The notes: generated from the sequence alone by a model not told the origin. A DNA stretch of 20,000 bases from Halocaridina rubra (GCA_037179515.1 JAXCGZ010001914.1:185001-205000); one strand, 5' to 3'. Shown: positions 1 to 10,742, counted from the first letter of the stretch. Numbers and translations are program-made.

Positions 1-106
1 ATGTATGTATGTATGTATGTATGTATGTATGTATGTATGTATGTATGTATGTATGTATGATGTATGTATGTATGTATGTATGTATGTATGTATGTATGTA
101 TGTATG

Positions 107-136
<30 letters not shown>
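1..136. repeat. (ATGT)n tetranucleotide microsatellite
   Basis: The window opens inside a tract of ATGT units, broken once near base 57 where a unit is shortened to ATG. It has no unit of other length and reaches the window edge, so its true length is unknown. The Met-Tyr-Val-Cys reading frame through it is only a translation of the repeat. Confidence 0.97.
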
Positions 137-878
<742 letters not shown>

Positions 879-957
879 ATAATAGCACATGGTAAGACAG
901 ATCTTATGTTTCATAAAGAAAAACGAAATATGAAAAGGAAAGAAAGGATAGTAAGAA

Positions 958-959
<2 letters not shown>

Positions 960-1050
<91 letters not shown>
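960..1050. repeat. (GA)n microsatellite, uninterrupted
   Basis: This is an almost perfect run of about 45 GA units. Only 83 bases of purine-rich sequence separate it from the previous GA tract, so the two may be halves of one older tract. Confidence 0.97.
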
Positions 1051-1052
<2 letters not shown>

Positions 1053-1390
1053 CGCATACGAAACACGGATTAATAACCCTTTGACCACCAATACAAAGTG
1101 GGGGGTGGGGGGGTGCACAACAGTGTTTGAGTAGTAATCGTGGGTGGAAAGGAAAACGTTTTCAATGCCTTGAATATGAATAGTGGGAGGTTTGCCTGTG
1201 TGCATAAACACGATTTTTTGGGTTTACTTTATATGACCTGACCATAAGGTGGGGATTAATCGCTCATTGGCCTTGTCAGAAGTAGAAGAGGTGATATGAG
1301 GGGAAAATATGGCCAACTGGATGGCAAAACATTATGCATAAATGGGATTAGATTGATTTCTAAAGAAAAAAATACTTTTTTGTACTTTCC

Positions 1391-1394
<4 letters not shown>
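1051..1394. other. Non-repetitive sequence, nothing recognised
   Basis: It contains a G-rich run near 1098-1114 and no convincing coding frame, tRNA-like box or inverted repeat. Confidence 0.5.
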
Positions 1395-1475
<81 letters not shown>

Positions 1476-1482
1476 ATAATAT
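1395..1482. repeat. (TA)n microsatellite
   Basis: The tract is TA dinucleotides with small slips (ATTATA, ATAATATAG) at its right end. Confidence 0.97.
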
Positions 1483-1890
1483 AGTAGGTTGGCCATGGCA
1501 ACTGCCGGTCGTTGACATACTACGACTCAAGGTATTTAGACTTAACTAAGACTGGCCTAGACCGCTAAAGGTTAAGTAATCCTTCAGACATAGCTCTTTC
1601 CTTATGCCTACATGTACACCGAATATTCTTGAGTATTCCTTACACATCTCTTACTATCCCAGAACATTTGACAGGTCACAACACTCCCCATCTTTGTTTC
1701 TTTTTGCTCTCTTTCTCCTCATTTTTTTCTATAATTTTGGAAGGTCAACAGCTAATGACCCCTAGTACCCGGCATGGAGAAATGCTAAGTATATCTGGGG
1801 ATCTTGTTGACTCCGCTATATGGCGAGAGGGGAGACACGCTTGGTAGTAGTAATGGTTCTGCCCTTAACTTAGCATATCCAGATAGATCT
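1483..1890. other. Unassigned sequence upstream of the first LINE
   Basis: This stretch lies between the TA tract and the first recognisable LINE endonuclease sequence. It may contain the eroded 5' part of that LINE (5' UTR or ORF1), but I see no zinc-knuckle or other ORF1 motif. A 72-residue frame at 1629-1847 has no recognisable family features. Confidence 0.4.
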
Positions 1891-4733
1891 ACTTATCTCA
1901 CTTCTTCACTTTTCTAACATTCGTGGTCTGAACGCCTATCTTTCCTCTGTAGAACAGCACTTAGGTACATCCTTCCCTAACTTCATCCTTCTCTCTGAAA
2001 CCCAGCTGTGTAGCCATGCTTCCCCTGATCCATTTCAAACCTCTTACTATAACCTGTATACTCGTTTCCGTTCCAAAGGTGCGATCTGTGCCTACTGCAA
2101 CACTAGCACTCCTATTATAAGTCTAATGGACCTTGACTCTTCTGACTTTGATGTTCTCTGGCTGAAATCTATGTCTCCTCTACCACAATATTTCTTTTCC
2201 TCTGCTAATGGTCCCTTAACTCCACTGACTTTGTGTCCTTCTTTAAATATATGTCCTTCTATCATGAGTCCTTGCTATCTTTTCACTCCATGCTGAAGTT
2301 CTGTAAATTGGAGGGTTCAGTATACACCATAGTGAGCGGCTTCATTCTTCTCACACTGATGTGGGAGGAAGTGAGGCCTTTGTTTTCTCTATTACTCACA
2401 ATCTGGAGCAGATCATCAAACAACCTACTCGTGTTCCCAATTGCCACGAATAAGCAGTTAACACTCTTGACCTATATTTTACCTCTAATCCTTCTAAGTA
2501 CTCTTATTCACTGCTTTCCCCTTTTGGTAAATCTGACCACTCTTTGATCTCAATCTCTTCCATTTTCACTCCCCCTCTATCAGTTCCTCCTACTAAACAC
2601 CACCTTTGGCGCTTTGACCGCACCCAATTTGATGATTTGTATAACTATCTTATTGACTTTCCATGGGATGACTACTGCTTTCAGACATGCAACCCGGATC
2701 AGGTAGACATAAAAGTTGCTGACATCATAACTGCTGGAATGGAGGGGTTCATGCCCTTCTCTATCAAAATTTTTTCTCTCCCTAATCCCTGGTCTGATCA
2801 TGTCTGCTCCATGGCTATTCAGACCAGAAACTGGGCATACCAGTCGTAACAAGCCTCTCCTGATTTAACTTGCTCTTCTCTTATTACAGCTAGGAACTGC
2901 TTCACTGTTCAGATTCGAAGGTCTAAAGTTTCCTTTTTAAGAGGGAAAGTTGATGACAATAACTCTTCTCCCACTGATAGATGTTTCTGGTCCTTAGTCA
3001 AAAACCTCTCCAAAAATTTCAGTAACTCAAGCTTTCCCAATCTCAGCCATCCTGATGGTTCTATAACTTGTTCTCCTACTGACAAAGCTACTCTCTTCGG
3101 CTCTTAGTTTTCTGCTAATTGTTATGTAAGTGATTCCAGCACACCTGTTCATTGTACTCTACTACTCTTTAACCCTATACCATCTCATATTTTTTCTGTG
3201 TGCAAAGTCCATAAGGTTTTTCGGTCACTAAAGACGAACACGACATCTGGACCCAATGGTATCCCTGCAAGGTTCCTAAAAGAGTTTACAGATGAGCTGC
3301 CTCTCGTGCTTTGCTGTCTCTTTAGCCTCATTCTCTCATCCAGTATCTATCCTTCTTGGAGGCATGTTCTAGTTCCTAAGAAGGTAACCACTTTATTTCT
3401 TCCAACCGACATATTGCCCTAACCTCTGCTATTGCTAAAGCATTCAAGACTTTGCTCAATTATCACTTCTTGAGATGCCTTGAATCTAACTTGCTTATCT
3501 CTAATCACCAATTTGGCTTCTGCAAGGCAAAATCCACTGGTGAAATCCTTTCCTATCTTACTCATGTATGGTTATCTTCTCTGAGGAACTATGAGGAACA
3601 CTTTGGCGTCACCATTGATAGTTCTACGGGTTTTGACAGAGTCTGGCACAAGGCTCTGCTGGCCAAACTCCTAGCTTTTGGCTTTACCCCTTCTCTCTGT
3701 TCTCTGATTTCCAGTTTTCTCTCTGACCGTTTTATATCTGTGGTTGTTGACGGCAGTGCATTTTCTACTTCTTTCCCTGTTAACAGTGGTGTTCCACAAG
3801 GATCTGTTCTTTCACCTACTCCGTTCCTTCTCTGCATCAATGATCGTCTTCAGTCCCATCCTCCTCTCTTCTCTACGCCTTTGCCAACGAGTCTACCCTT
3901 CATTTTCCTCTGCCTTCTCTTCACAGCCTACTCCTGCTACCTATAATCAGTCTCATATCACTCTTCTACTCTAAACTCCTATTTGCTGAGGGTATCTGAG
4001 TGGGGAACCCAAATTTAGTCAAAGCTAATGACTCCAAGACAGTTTCTGGCTATCTTTTATACATCTTCTCCTCCTGATTGCCATATTGTCCTCGAAACTA
4101 ACGAAATTTACCCTTTTATGTCAATTAACATTTTGGAATCAATATTTCTAAATTTGCATTCAACCAAATGGGGGGGGGGGTTTATTTCGTATTTGCCATC
4201 ACATTTCCTCTTTCCAATTGCTTAAAATCTATAGATGTCTCTTTTGTCCTTGCTTAGAATACTGCTCGCAAATCTGGGGTGCTCTCCCTTTCTTTTTTTT
4301 ATTGCTACAACTTCCATCGCTGCTCTGACGAGTTGGCAAGTTGCATTCCTCCCCCGCTGCCGAGGCTGTGTAACAGTCGCCATGCAGCCTCGTCTCACAA
4401 GTACTGTGTGGAGATTTGTAGCTCGTGGATTGGTTGGTGCAGCGACTGGTTCTTCCCATCCACGTCCAGACTTTGGAACTCTGTTCCCCCTTCTGTCTTT
4501 CCTAATTCTTATAACCTTTCTTTCTTCAAAAATAGGATCTATAGTCATCTCAGGGCCTAATCATGCCATATCTCTAGGTCCTCAAAACTTCAACTATTCT
4601 TTCAGCCTGTTCTTTTCCTTTGTGTGTCATTCCCTATTTCTGCCTTGTCTTTACCCCTCTAGTTTTTCTTCAGCTTAATATTCCTCGGTGCCCGAATCTG
4701 ATGAGGGCAATTTTATTGCCTGTCCAGATGTCA

Positions 4734-4736
<3 letters not shown>
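1890..4736 (+). pseudogene. Degraded APE-type non-LTR retrotransposon (LINE), Jockey/CR1-like
   Basis: This is an ORF2-type polyprotein remnant spread over all three + frames by frameshifts and stops. In order: an AP-endonuclease start (NIRGL at 1916-1930, then LLSETQL with the catalytic-type Glu); a second endonuclease piece ending in the catalytic-type SDH at 2532-2540; a linker to about 2849; a reverse transcriptase from about 3198 (SGPNGIP, HQFGF, GFDRVWHKALLAKL, SGVPQGSVLSP); and a post-RT domain ending at TAA 4558-4560 after FPSTSRLWNS. The first RT aspartate survives (3617-3619), but the paired-aspartate box reads Phe-Ala-Asn-Glu at 3880-3891. A segment between the RT and the post-RT domain (around 4200-4266) appears to be missing. 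The 3' end carries a small hairpin and joins a TA tract. Clade assignment is from remembered motif patterns only. The element cannot encode a working enzyme. Confidence 0.9.
4689..4709 (+). other. 3'-end hairpin of the first LINE
   Basis: TGCCC and GGGCA form a 5-bp stem around an 11-base loop just before the element's TA tail. The same stem with the same loop length recurs at 7226-7246, supporting a conserved 3' recognition structure. Use by the RT is inferred from the general behaviour of LINE 3' ends. Confidence 0.55.

Positions 4737-4810
<74 letters not shown>
4736..4810. repeat. (TA)n microsatellite at a LINE 3' end
   Basis: An uninterrupted TA tract directly follows the 3' end of the LINE. 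It may have grown from the element's tail or have been the insertion site. Confidence 0.95.
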
Positions 4811-4813
<3 letters not shown>

Positions 4814-5089
4814 ATTTGTTTGTAAATACCTATTAAGTGTTCCCCGGGGTGTCGCAAAAGTCGACTAAATGAGGGGGAAAGAGGAGACTGGGAACCCTTA
4901 ATCAGTATTGTCTTTCCACAGAGTCAGTCATTTGCTTTGACTCAGCCAACGCCTTACAAGGGGAATTATGGCTTTTGTGTATGGAGAGATAAAGAAGGAT
5001 AATATTTTGTTCCTAAATGAAATATACTGAAATTATTTTATTAGCTACACCAGTTAGCACTTACAAGCATTGAATTTGTTACTTGCGTG
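4811..5089. other. Non-repetitive sequence, nothing recognised
   Basis: There is no open frame with protein-like composition, no tRNA-like box and no repeat shared with the rest of the window. Confidence 0.5.
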
Positions 5090-5112
5090 GGTTGGGTTAG
5101 GTTAGGTTAAGG
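5090..5112 (+). repeat. Short interstitial TTAGG-type tract
   Basis: GGTTAGGTTAGGTTA with degenerate flanks. TTAGG is the usual arthropod telomere unit; here it is a short interior tract, one of several in the window. Confidence 0.75.
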
Positions 5113-5164
5113 TAGAGCCCAGTAAACACTGACACATTTGCTTTCTGGACGAATTACTGTTAAA

Positions 5165-5167
5165 TAT

Positions 5168-5206
<39 letters not shown>
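5165..5206. repeat. (TTTA)n microsatellite
   Basis: About ten TTTA units, followed further right by T-rich sequence at 5274-5300. Confidence 0.95.
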
Positions 5207-5454
5207 CTAATCTCTCTAACACTTGTGTATCCTTCATTCCCGGTATCAATCTTGGTTTCATCTGCATTTGTTACTTTTTTTTTTCTTTTTTTTTTTTTTA
5301 ACGACCAGAAGCCATACAAACAATATAGCTATTTTTGTATTTCACTTAAAATGACCCAAAGAGCGAGTGGGTGCAGAATTAAAAGGGGGTCAATTTCCCC
5401 TCTCCTACAGAGCCCCCCTATTGTCTTCCCTCTCAGAAACCATTCGTGTCATAG

Positions 5455-5700
5455 GTGAGGGGCAAAAGTGACGTCACGACCACGTCACTTGAAAAGTGGG
5501 CTGTCCCTAGGTATGAAACCACGCCTTTCCTTCGCCCACCGTCGGCGCCCTGCGATATCTCTCCTATGAATAGTTTCCGATCACCTCAGCTACGCTCAGA
5601 CAATCTCTCGCCGCCTTACTCGCTCAATCGTCCGCTTCCTCTGAGGGTCGTGGAGTGATCGCGATACCAGCAACAACAATAACCGTTAGGGAACAGCATT
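5455..5700 (+). promoter_or_regulatory. Candidate host promoter / 5' region with CRE sites
   Basis: This block is richer in GC and CpG than its AT-rich surroundings. It holds the 10-bp palindrome GTGACGTCAC at 5468-5477, containing a full CRE (TGACGTCA, the known CREB/ATF site), and a second CACGTCAC at 5481-5488. The block leads into a splice-donor-like site at 5858 with no repeat in between. No clear TATA box was found at a fixed distance. The promoter call is inference: composition, clustered sites and the downstream donor point the same way, but no coding exon is visible. A relic of an unknown repeat is the main alternative. Confidence 0.4.
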
Positions 5701-5863
5701 GCAGCATTAGAACAGCAGAAGCCACAGCTGTTTGTTTAAAGGAGGAGTTGGCAGGCAGAAATATATTTTTTTTTAATTTTTGCAATTTCCCAATAACTCA
5801 AACTTTCTTTTGCTGGATTCAGAGAGTTCTAATTTTCGCCACCTGTTGCTTCCAAAGGTAAGA
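5700..5863 (+). other. Candidate non-coding first exon with splice donor
   Basis: The sequence AAAG|GTAAGA places a strong donor at 5858-5863, with the exon ending at 5857. It is followed by T-rich, intron-like sequence. Frames upstream of the donor are short (67 and 68 codons) and unlike any family I know, so the exon would be mostly 5' untranslated. The start is undefined and the acceptor would lie outside the part I can identify. Confidence 0.3.
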
Positions 5864-6092
5864 TATTTTTGTCATTATTTTTTCTTTTTCAATGGTAGTA
5901 TTTACGAATTTTATGGAATAATCAAATGATATTAAAGAAAATCCATACCAAATGTTTTTATTTTAATTCTTTCAAATGAATTCCTTTTCAGTGTAACTTG
6001 GGATATTAATATTTGATTAATTATCTCATGTTCTCTTATAAACGATTCGCTTTAAAACGTTTGGCAATTATTTTCCATAAGTTTGTTTAAAA

Positions 6093-6095
<3 letters not shown>
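5864..6095. other. AT-rich sequence, possible intron
   Basis: No coding frame or repeat is visible. If the donor at 5858 is real, this is the start of the intron. Confidence 0.35.

Positions 6096-6167
<72 letters not shown>
6096..6167. repeat. (GA)n microsatellite
   Basis: About 36 uninterrupted GA units. Confidence 0.97.
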
Positions 6168-6170
<3 letters not shown>

Positions 6171-6420
6171 ATATTTCCCATATAAAAAAAATCACATAAT
6201 AACTGTAAAGAGTATTATTTTAGCTCTTATGGAAAACCAAAAGCTTAAGATACTCTTCCACTTCCGCCCTCACATATCAGAAAATGCACTCACTAAGTCT
6301 CCTGAGTTAACTGGGACAATATATTCTAAAAAATTTCTAAGGGATGAATTTAATTTTCACTCAAAGGCCTCAGAAATAGTAACAATATTTGGCTAAAAGT
6401 CTTATTGCGGATAGGTATTG
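6168..6420. other. AT-rich sequence, nothing recognised
   Basis: A frame runs out of the GA tract to 6396 but its composition and lack of motifs give no reason to call a gene. Confidence 0.5.
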
Positions 6421-6452
6421 CATACACACATACACATGAATACACATACACA

Positions 6453-6635
6453 CAGGAAGTACTTTTTAGTGTATGAGTAGTTGATGATCGGCAATCGCTA
6501 AGCAAGGAGGTTGTTAATGCTAACTCAGTTCATAGTTTTAAGGACAAATATGATAAGTATCACTGAGTACAAAAATTGAAGCGACCTAATTGTAACTATG
6601 TAACTGCGTAAGTGCAATTAGGTCATTACAAAAAC
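6453..6635 (+). mobile_element. CR1-like LINE 3'-end fragment, copy A (old)
   Basis: The sequence matches the last ~40 codons of the longer copy at 17321-18975 (SVRVVDNWNWLSEE...HSFKDKYDKYH region), but with more substitutions than the other copies. Only the 3' end is kept. It starts directly after CA-rich sequence ending CACAG and ends near 6635 with a form of the family's AATTAGGT..ATTACA terminus. Between stop and end, GACCTAATTG and CAATTAGGTC form a perfect 10-bp inverted repeat absent from the other copies. Confidence 0.8.
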
Positions 6636-6749
6636 GAATACATAACTTTCAAAATGACGGGTTTAATCTCTTATAATTGTTTGTGTAATTGCAACAAAAT
6701 TATTGATTTTAACTTTTTGCTGAAATTCACAAAATTTGATTATCACTTA

Positions 6750-6814
6750 TACACACACGTGCGCGAACGCGCACACACATACACAAACACACAAAAACAC
6801 AGATACACACACAG
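6750..6814. repeat. CA-rich imperfect microsatellite
   Basis: CA units with CG, TA and AA interruptions run up to the start of LINE copy B. Confidence 0.85.
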
Positions 6815-7120
6815 TCTTCAAATTCCTTCATGGGTATGATAGAGTGGATAGGGATCGATATTTTGATATGGCTGGCTCTAGAACTAGAGGTCATAGTTTG
6901 AAGCTTCGTAAGAAAACTTGTTTGCAGGATGTAAGGAAATACTTTTTCAGTGTAAGAGTAGTTGATAATTGGAATTGGCTAAGCGAGGAGGTAGTTAATG
7001 CTATCTCAATCCATAGTTTTAAGGACAGGTATGATAAGTATCACTAAGTATAAAATGGAACCGATGAGGAGACGGGAAGATACGAGCTTTGGGCTCTTTC
7101 CCGTAAACACAATTAGGTAA

Positions 7121-7121
<1 letters not shown>
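6811..7121 (+). mobile_element. CR1-like LINE 3'-end fragment, copy B
   Basis: A 5'-truncated insertion retaining the last ~78 codons of ORF2 (VFKFL.. to stop at 7045-7047), still in one open frame, plus a ~70-bp 3' UTR. It is very close in sequence to 18655-18965, so insertion is fairly recent. The 3' UTR keeps the hairpin ACGGGAA...TTCCCGT and the terminus AATTAGGTAATCACA, which runs straight into a CA tract. CA sequence also borders the 5' end. It encodes no RT catalytic residues. Confidence 0.92.

Positions 7122-7184
<63 letters not shown>
7122..7184. repeat. (AC)n microsatellite at LINE 3' end
   Basis: A perfect AC tract begins within the last bases of LINE copy B (TCACACAC...). Confidence 0.97.
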
Positions 7185-7186
<2 letters not shown>

Positions 7187-7225
7187 AATTTGAATCTGTT
7201 TCTTTTTACTTTTTGTTTTTTTTTG

Positions 7226-7295
7226 TGCCCAGGCTCGATGAGGGCAGATTTATTCTTTTTTTTTTTTTTTGGCGCGTCCTGGTGTCTAAATCATA
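7226..7295 (+). mobile_element. Solo 3' end of the first LINE family
   Basis: TGCCC-11 bases-GGGCA at 7226-7246, then ATTTATT, a T-run, and CCTGGTGTCTAAATCAT, parallels 4689-4736 base by base with a T-rich expansion in the middle. It is therefore a very short, 5'-truncated relative of the LINE at 1890-4736. Confidence 0.6.
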
Positions 7296-7488
7296 AGGAA
7301 ATAAATAAACAAATAGATAAATATCAGTGAGTCATCGAGATTATAGACTCTTGTACAATTAGCTTGCAAAATGGTTAGTGACTTCTGGTGGTGTTGCCAC
7401 TTTCATCTGCTGACGGTAGTTTGTGGTTGGCTTAAGCTTGCGGTGCAAATTAGATTCTCTTGAGGTTAATATTGGAAATACGTAGATT
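7296..7488. other. Non-repetitive sequence, nothing recognised
   Basis: AAATA-rich at the left, then unique sequence without coding frames of note. Confidence 0.45.
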
Positions 7489-7511
7489 AAATACACACAC
7501 ACACCCACACA

Positions 7512-7590
<79 letters not shown>
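7489..7590. repeat. (CA)n/(AT)n compound microsatellite
   Basis: A short CA stretch (7490-7512) passes into an AT tract (7515-7590). Confidence 0.95.
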
Positions 7591-7592
<2 letters not shown>

Positions 7593-7632
7593 AAGATTAA
7601 TCCTCTGCTATATTCTTTATTTCCCTGGGGAT

Positions 7633-7663
7633 ATGTGTATATGTGTTTGAGTGTGAGTGTGTT

Positions 7664-7746
<83 letters not shown>
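7633..7746. repeat. (TG)n/(TA)n compound microsatellite
   Basis: TG-rich sequence with interruptions passes into a long TA tract. Together with the preceding tract this makes CA-AT ... TG-TA, which is symmetrical and might pair as a loose inverted repeat. Confidence 0.95.
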
Positions 7747-7749
<3 letters not shown>

Positions 7750-7942
7750 TTCGATTTTACGTCACGAACTCCCTTTTCTAGTAAGGGCTAGGACGGTTGC
7801 CTTCTGACGAAGGACTTGTTTTGGGAGATGTAATCGTTACCATGAGTGTATGCCCTTACTAACCTCAGTCCGTGACGGGGCGCGAACCCTCGACCTGCCG
7901 CCTCAGAGTGGCAGACGCTACCAATATGCCACGGTGACTACT
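7747..7942 (-). mobile_element. tRNA-derived SINE, copy 1
   Basis: On the minus strand it reads a tRNA-like head with A box (TGGCATATTGG), a 5-bp anticodon-like stem with 7-base loop (CTGCC ACTCTGA GGCGG) and B box GGTTCGCGCCC (7878-7888). A ~120-base body follows, ending in GTGACGTAAAA. It matches copies 2 and 4 over the full length. The A and B boxes are the internal RNA polymerase III promoter of tRNA-derived SINEs. Confidence 0.9.
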
Positions 7943-7953
7943 GTATAATAATA

Positions 7954-8488
<535 letters not shown>

Positions 8489-8539
8489 ATATTTATTAAA
8501 ATCTAAATCCAAAAATAAATAAAAATAGAATAAAAAAAT

Positions 8540-8583
8540 ATAAAAAATACACATGTAGCAAACGATACATGTGTATTTTTTAT
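8540..8583. other. Perfect 17-bp hairpin
   Basis: TAAAAAATACACATGT-type arm at 8540-8556 is exactly complementary to 8567-8583 with a 10-base loop. It ends in a T-run, so it could fold as RNA or DNA; no function is evident. Confidence 0.7.
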
Positions 8584-8585
8584 TA

Positions 8586-9050
<465 letters not shown>

Positions 9051-9236
9051 AAATCTAAAAATAAATACATGAATGAATATATAAGTTCACAAATGTATGA
9101 TTAAGTAAATAAACAAATAGATAATCAAGTAAATAATATATCAAATTATTATAAATTATAAAACAAGTATAAGACACGATAAAATTTATCACTGGCAAAT
9201 ACAATAAAAGTAAAAATAAATAAAAATATGAGACTA
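9051..9236. other. A-rich sequence, nothing recognised
   Basis: AAATA-rich sequence without coding frames. Confidence 0.45.
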
Positions 9237-9237
9237 A

Positions 9238-9298
9238 TATGTTCCGGTTTTACGTCACGGACTCCCTTATCTACCAAGGGCTAGGACGGTAGCCTTCT
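9238..9298 (-). mobile_element. tRNA-derived SINE, copy 3 (3' fragment)
   Basis: Matches only the last ~60 bases of the SINE (minus strand), from AGAAGGC to the terminal GGAACAT. The tRNA-like head is absent, the usual result of incomplete reverse transcription. Confidence 0.85.
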
Positions 9299-9545
9299 AT
9301 ATACACAGAAGTAGAGTGACTGATTTTGTCTTCTTAAAAAGGTACACTAGAGGAGGTTTTTTTTTTTAATGCTTGTTTATTGCTATTAATTACCAAATTT
9401 TCAGCAATTTTAAGATCTGTATCTCAGCTAACTAGGTAAATAATGTTAAACTCGTTAAGACCAATCTTCCTTTACATATAATGTGAAAGTGTTTCTTATA
9501 GCTTGAAGAGGCAGGACGAGACAACACGTTGTCTTTTATAGTGCT
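9299..9545. other. Non-repetitive sequence, nothing recognised
   Basis: No coding frame or repeat recognised, apart from a T-run at 9357-9368. Confidence 0.45.
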
Positions 9546-9560
9546 ACTGCTGGTTCCTGA
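9546..9560 (+). repeat. Target-site duplication, left copy
   Basis: ACTGCTGGTTCCTGA, identical to 9761-9775, flanking SINE copy 4. Confidence 0.93.
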
Positions 9561-9760
9561 GTAGTCGCCGTGGCTCAACCGGTAGCGTCCGCGATTCTGA
9601 GGCGTCAGGTCGAGGGTTCGCGCCCCGTCATGGTCTGAGGTTAGCAAGGGCATGCACTCAGCGTAAGGATTACATCTGCCAAAACAAGTCTTTTGCAAGA
9701 AGGCAACCGTCCTAGCCCTTGGTATAAATGGGAGTCCGTGACGTAAAACCGGAACATTGA
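9561..9760 (+). mobile_element. tRNA-derived SINE, copy 4, full length
   Basis: A box TGGCTCAACCGG at 9571-9582 and B box GGTTCGCGCCC at 9615-9625 give the pol III promoter. The anticodon-like loop ATTCTGA would place TCT at the anticodon position, hinting at tRNA-Arg ancestry (weak). The ~120-base body matches copies 1-3. The copy is bracketed by perfect 15-bp direct repeats ACTGCTGGTTCCTGA at 9546-9560 and 9761-9775. These are target-site duplications and fix both ends. There is no long A tail, so the partner LINE probably recognises a specific 3' sequence (inference). Confidence 0.95.
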
Positions 9761-9775
9761 ACTGCTGGTTCCTGA
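9761..9775 (+). repeat. Target-site duplication, right copy
   Basis: Identical to 9546-9560; marks the 3' end of SINE copy 4. Confidence 0.93.
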
Positions 9776-10392
9776 TTGTTCATGATATAGCTGTAGCAAC
9801 AGTATTTTAATCTTTTAAGTGGTGCCAGTATAACTTATCTGACATTTTGGGTATGTCAAGTTTTAAGCAGTCATAGAGCAATATGACAAAGGTTTTTTGT
9901 CTTCGTTGCAGCTCTTGACTTTCAGGTTGTTGAAAAACATCGTATAACTGGCCTGTATGTGTGACGAAAGAAGTAAGTGAAGAGAGTTACCATATTTCTC
10001 TATATAGGAATTTGTTGACTTCATGGTTGACACGTGTATATGGGGTTTGAAAGACTAACTAAAATTTTGGACGGTCATATTTCAACGGTTTGGGAGAGAA
10101 ACAAATGTTTCTTTGGAACTTGTGAAATTCTCTGTTGATCACATTAAAGGCGAATCCATTTTCATGGGAACAAAATTCTTCGATAATTCTAGTTCATTAT
10201 GGAATGCTGAATAAAATTCAGTTAATTAATAAGCTTTGTAGAGTAATTCACAGAGAACTTTTTCTTTAGAAGTCTTAATAACAGTTATTTAAAAAATTTT
10301 CTCCCGTCACAGGAAAAGTTTCTCCCCCCCCGATATATACCTAAGAATATGTCCACTTATTACCTGGTGTTTAATCAATAATTAAGTCTTAA
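9776..10392. other. AT-rich unique sequence, no gene recognised
   Basis: No convincing frame. It adjoins a Penelope-like fragment and might hold more of that element, but I could not identify further RT motifs. A C-run lies at 10324-10330. Confidence 0.45.
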
Positions 10393-10742
10393 GAAACAAA
10401 ATTTTACTGAGAAAGTTGAAGGGTTAATTATGGGATCGCATTTATCTGCCACACTCGCTGATATATTTTTATGCCATAATGTGATTGAAAAAAACAGAAC
10501 AAAAAAAAAAAGCTTCTACTCCCAAGTAGGTTTTTCAACTTGTCAGTGGGACCAGTAAGACAGTTGATCCTTGCAAATGTGTTGCTGGGAATTTAAGACT
10601 GGATACCCTTCCTAGTGTTTCACGGGGTCGATCGCGGGTGTACCTACTTCTTTCAAATAAATATAGAATACTCGTTTGCTGTTAACTAACGAGAGAAAGA
10701 AGTTGACCTCTCGTGAGATTACATGAACACTCTTGAATAAAA
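10393..10742 (+). mobile_element. Penelope-like element fragment, left arm of palindrome
   Basis: The + strand encodes FTEKVEGLIMGSHLSATLA followed by DIFLCHN, resembling the MGS-L-S-x-LA-x-IF block of Penelope-like RTs. No other RT motif follows; the frame is lost in an A-run (10500-10511). The whole arm is repeated in inverted form at 10743-11063. About 20 bases near 10706-10727 are missing from the right arm. Family assignment rests on one motif. Confidence 0.6.

Noticed and set aside
9561..9635. A functional tRNA gene
   Set aside because: A and B boxes are present but the acceptor stem and anticodon stem do not pair well, and the sequence is the head of a repeated 200-bp element with target-site duplications.
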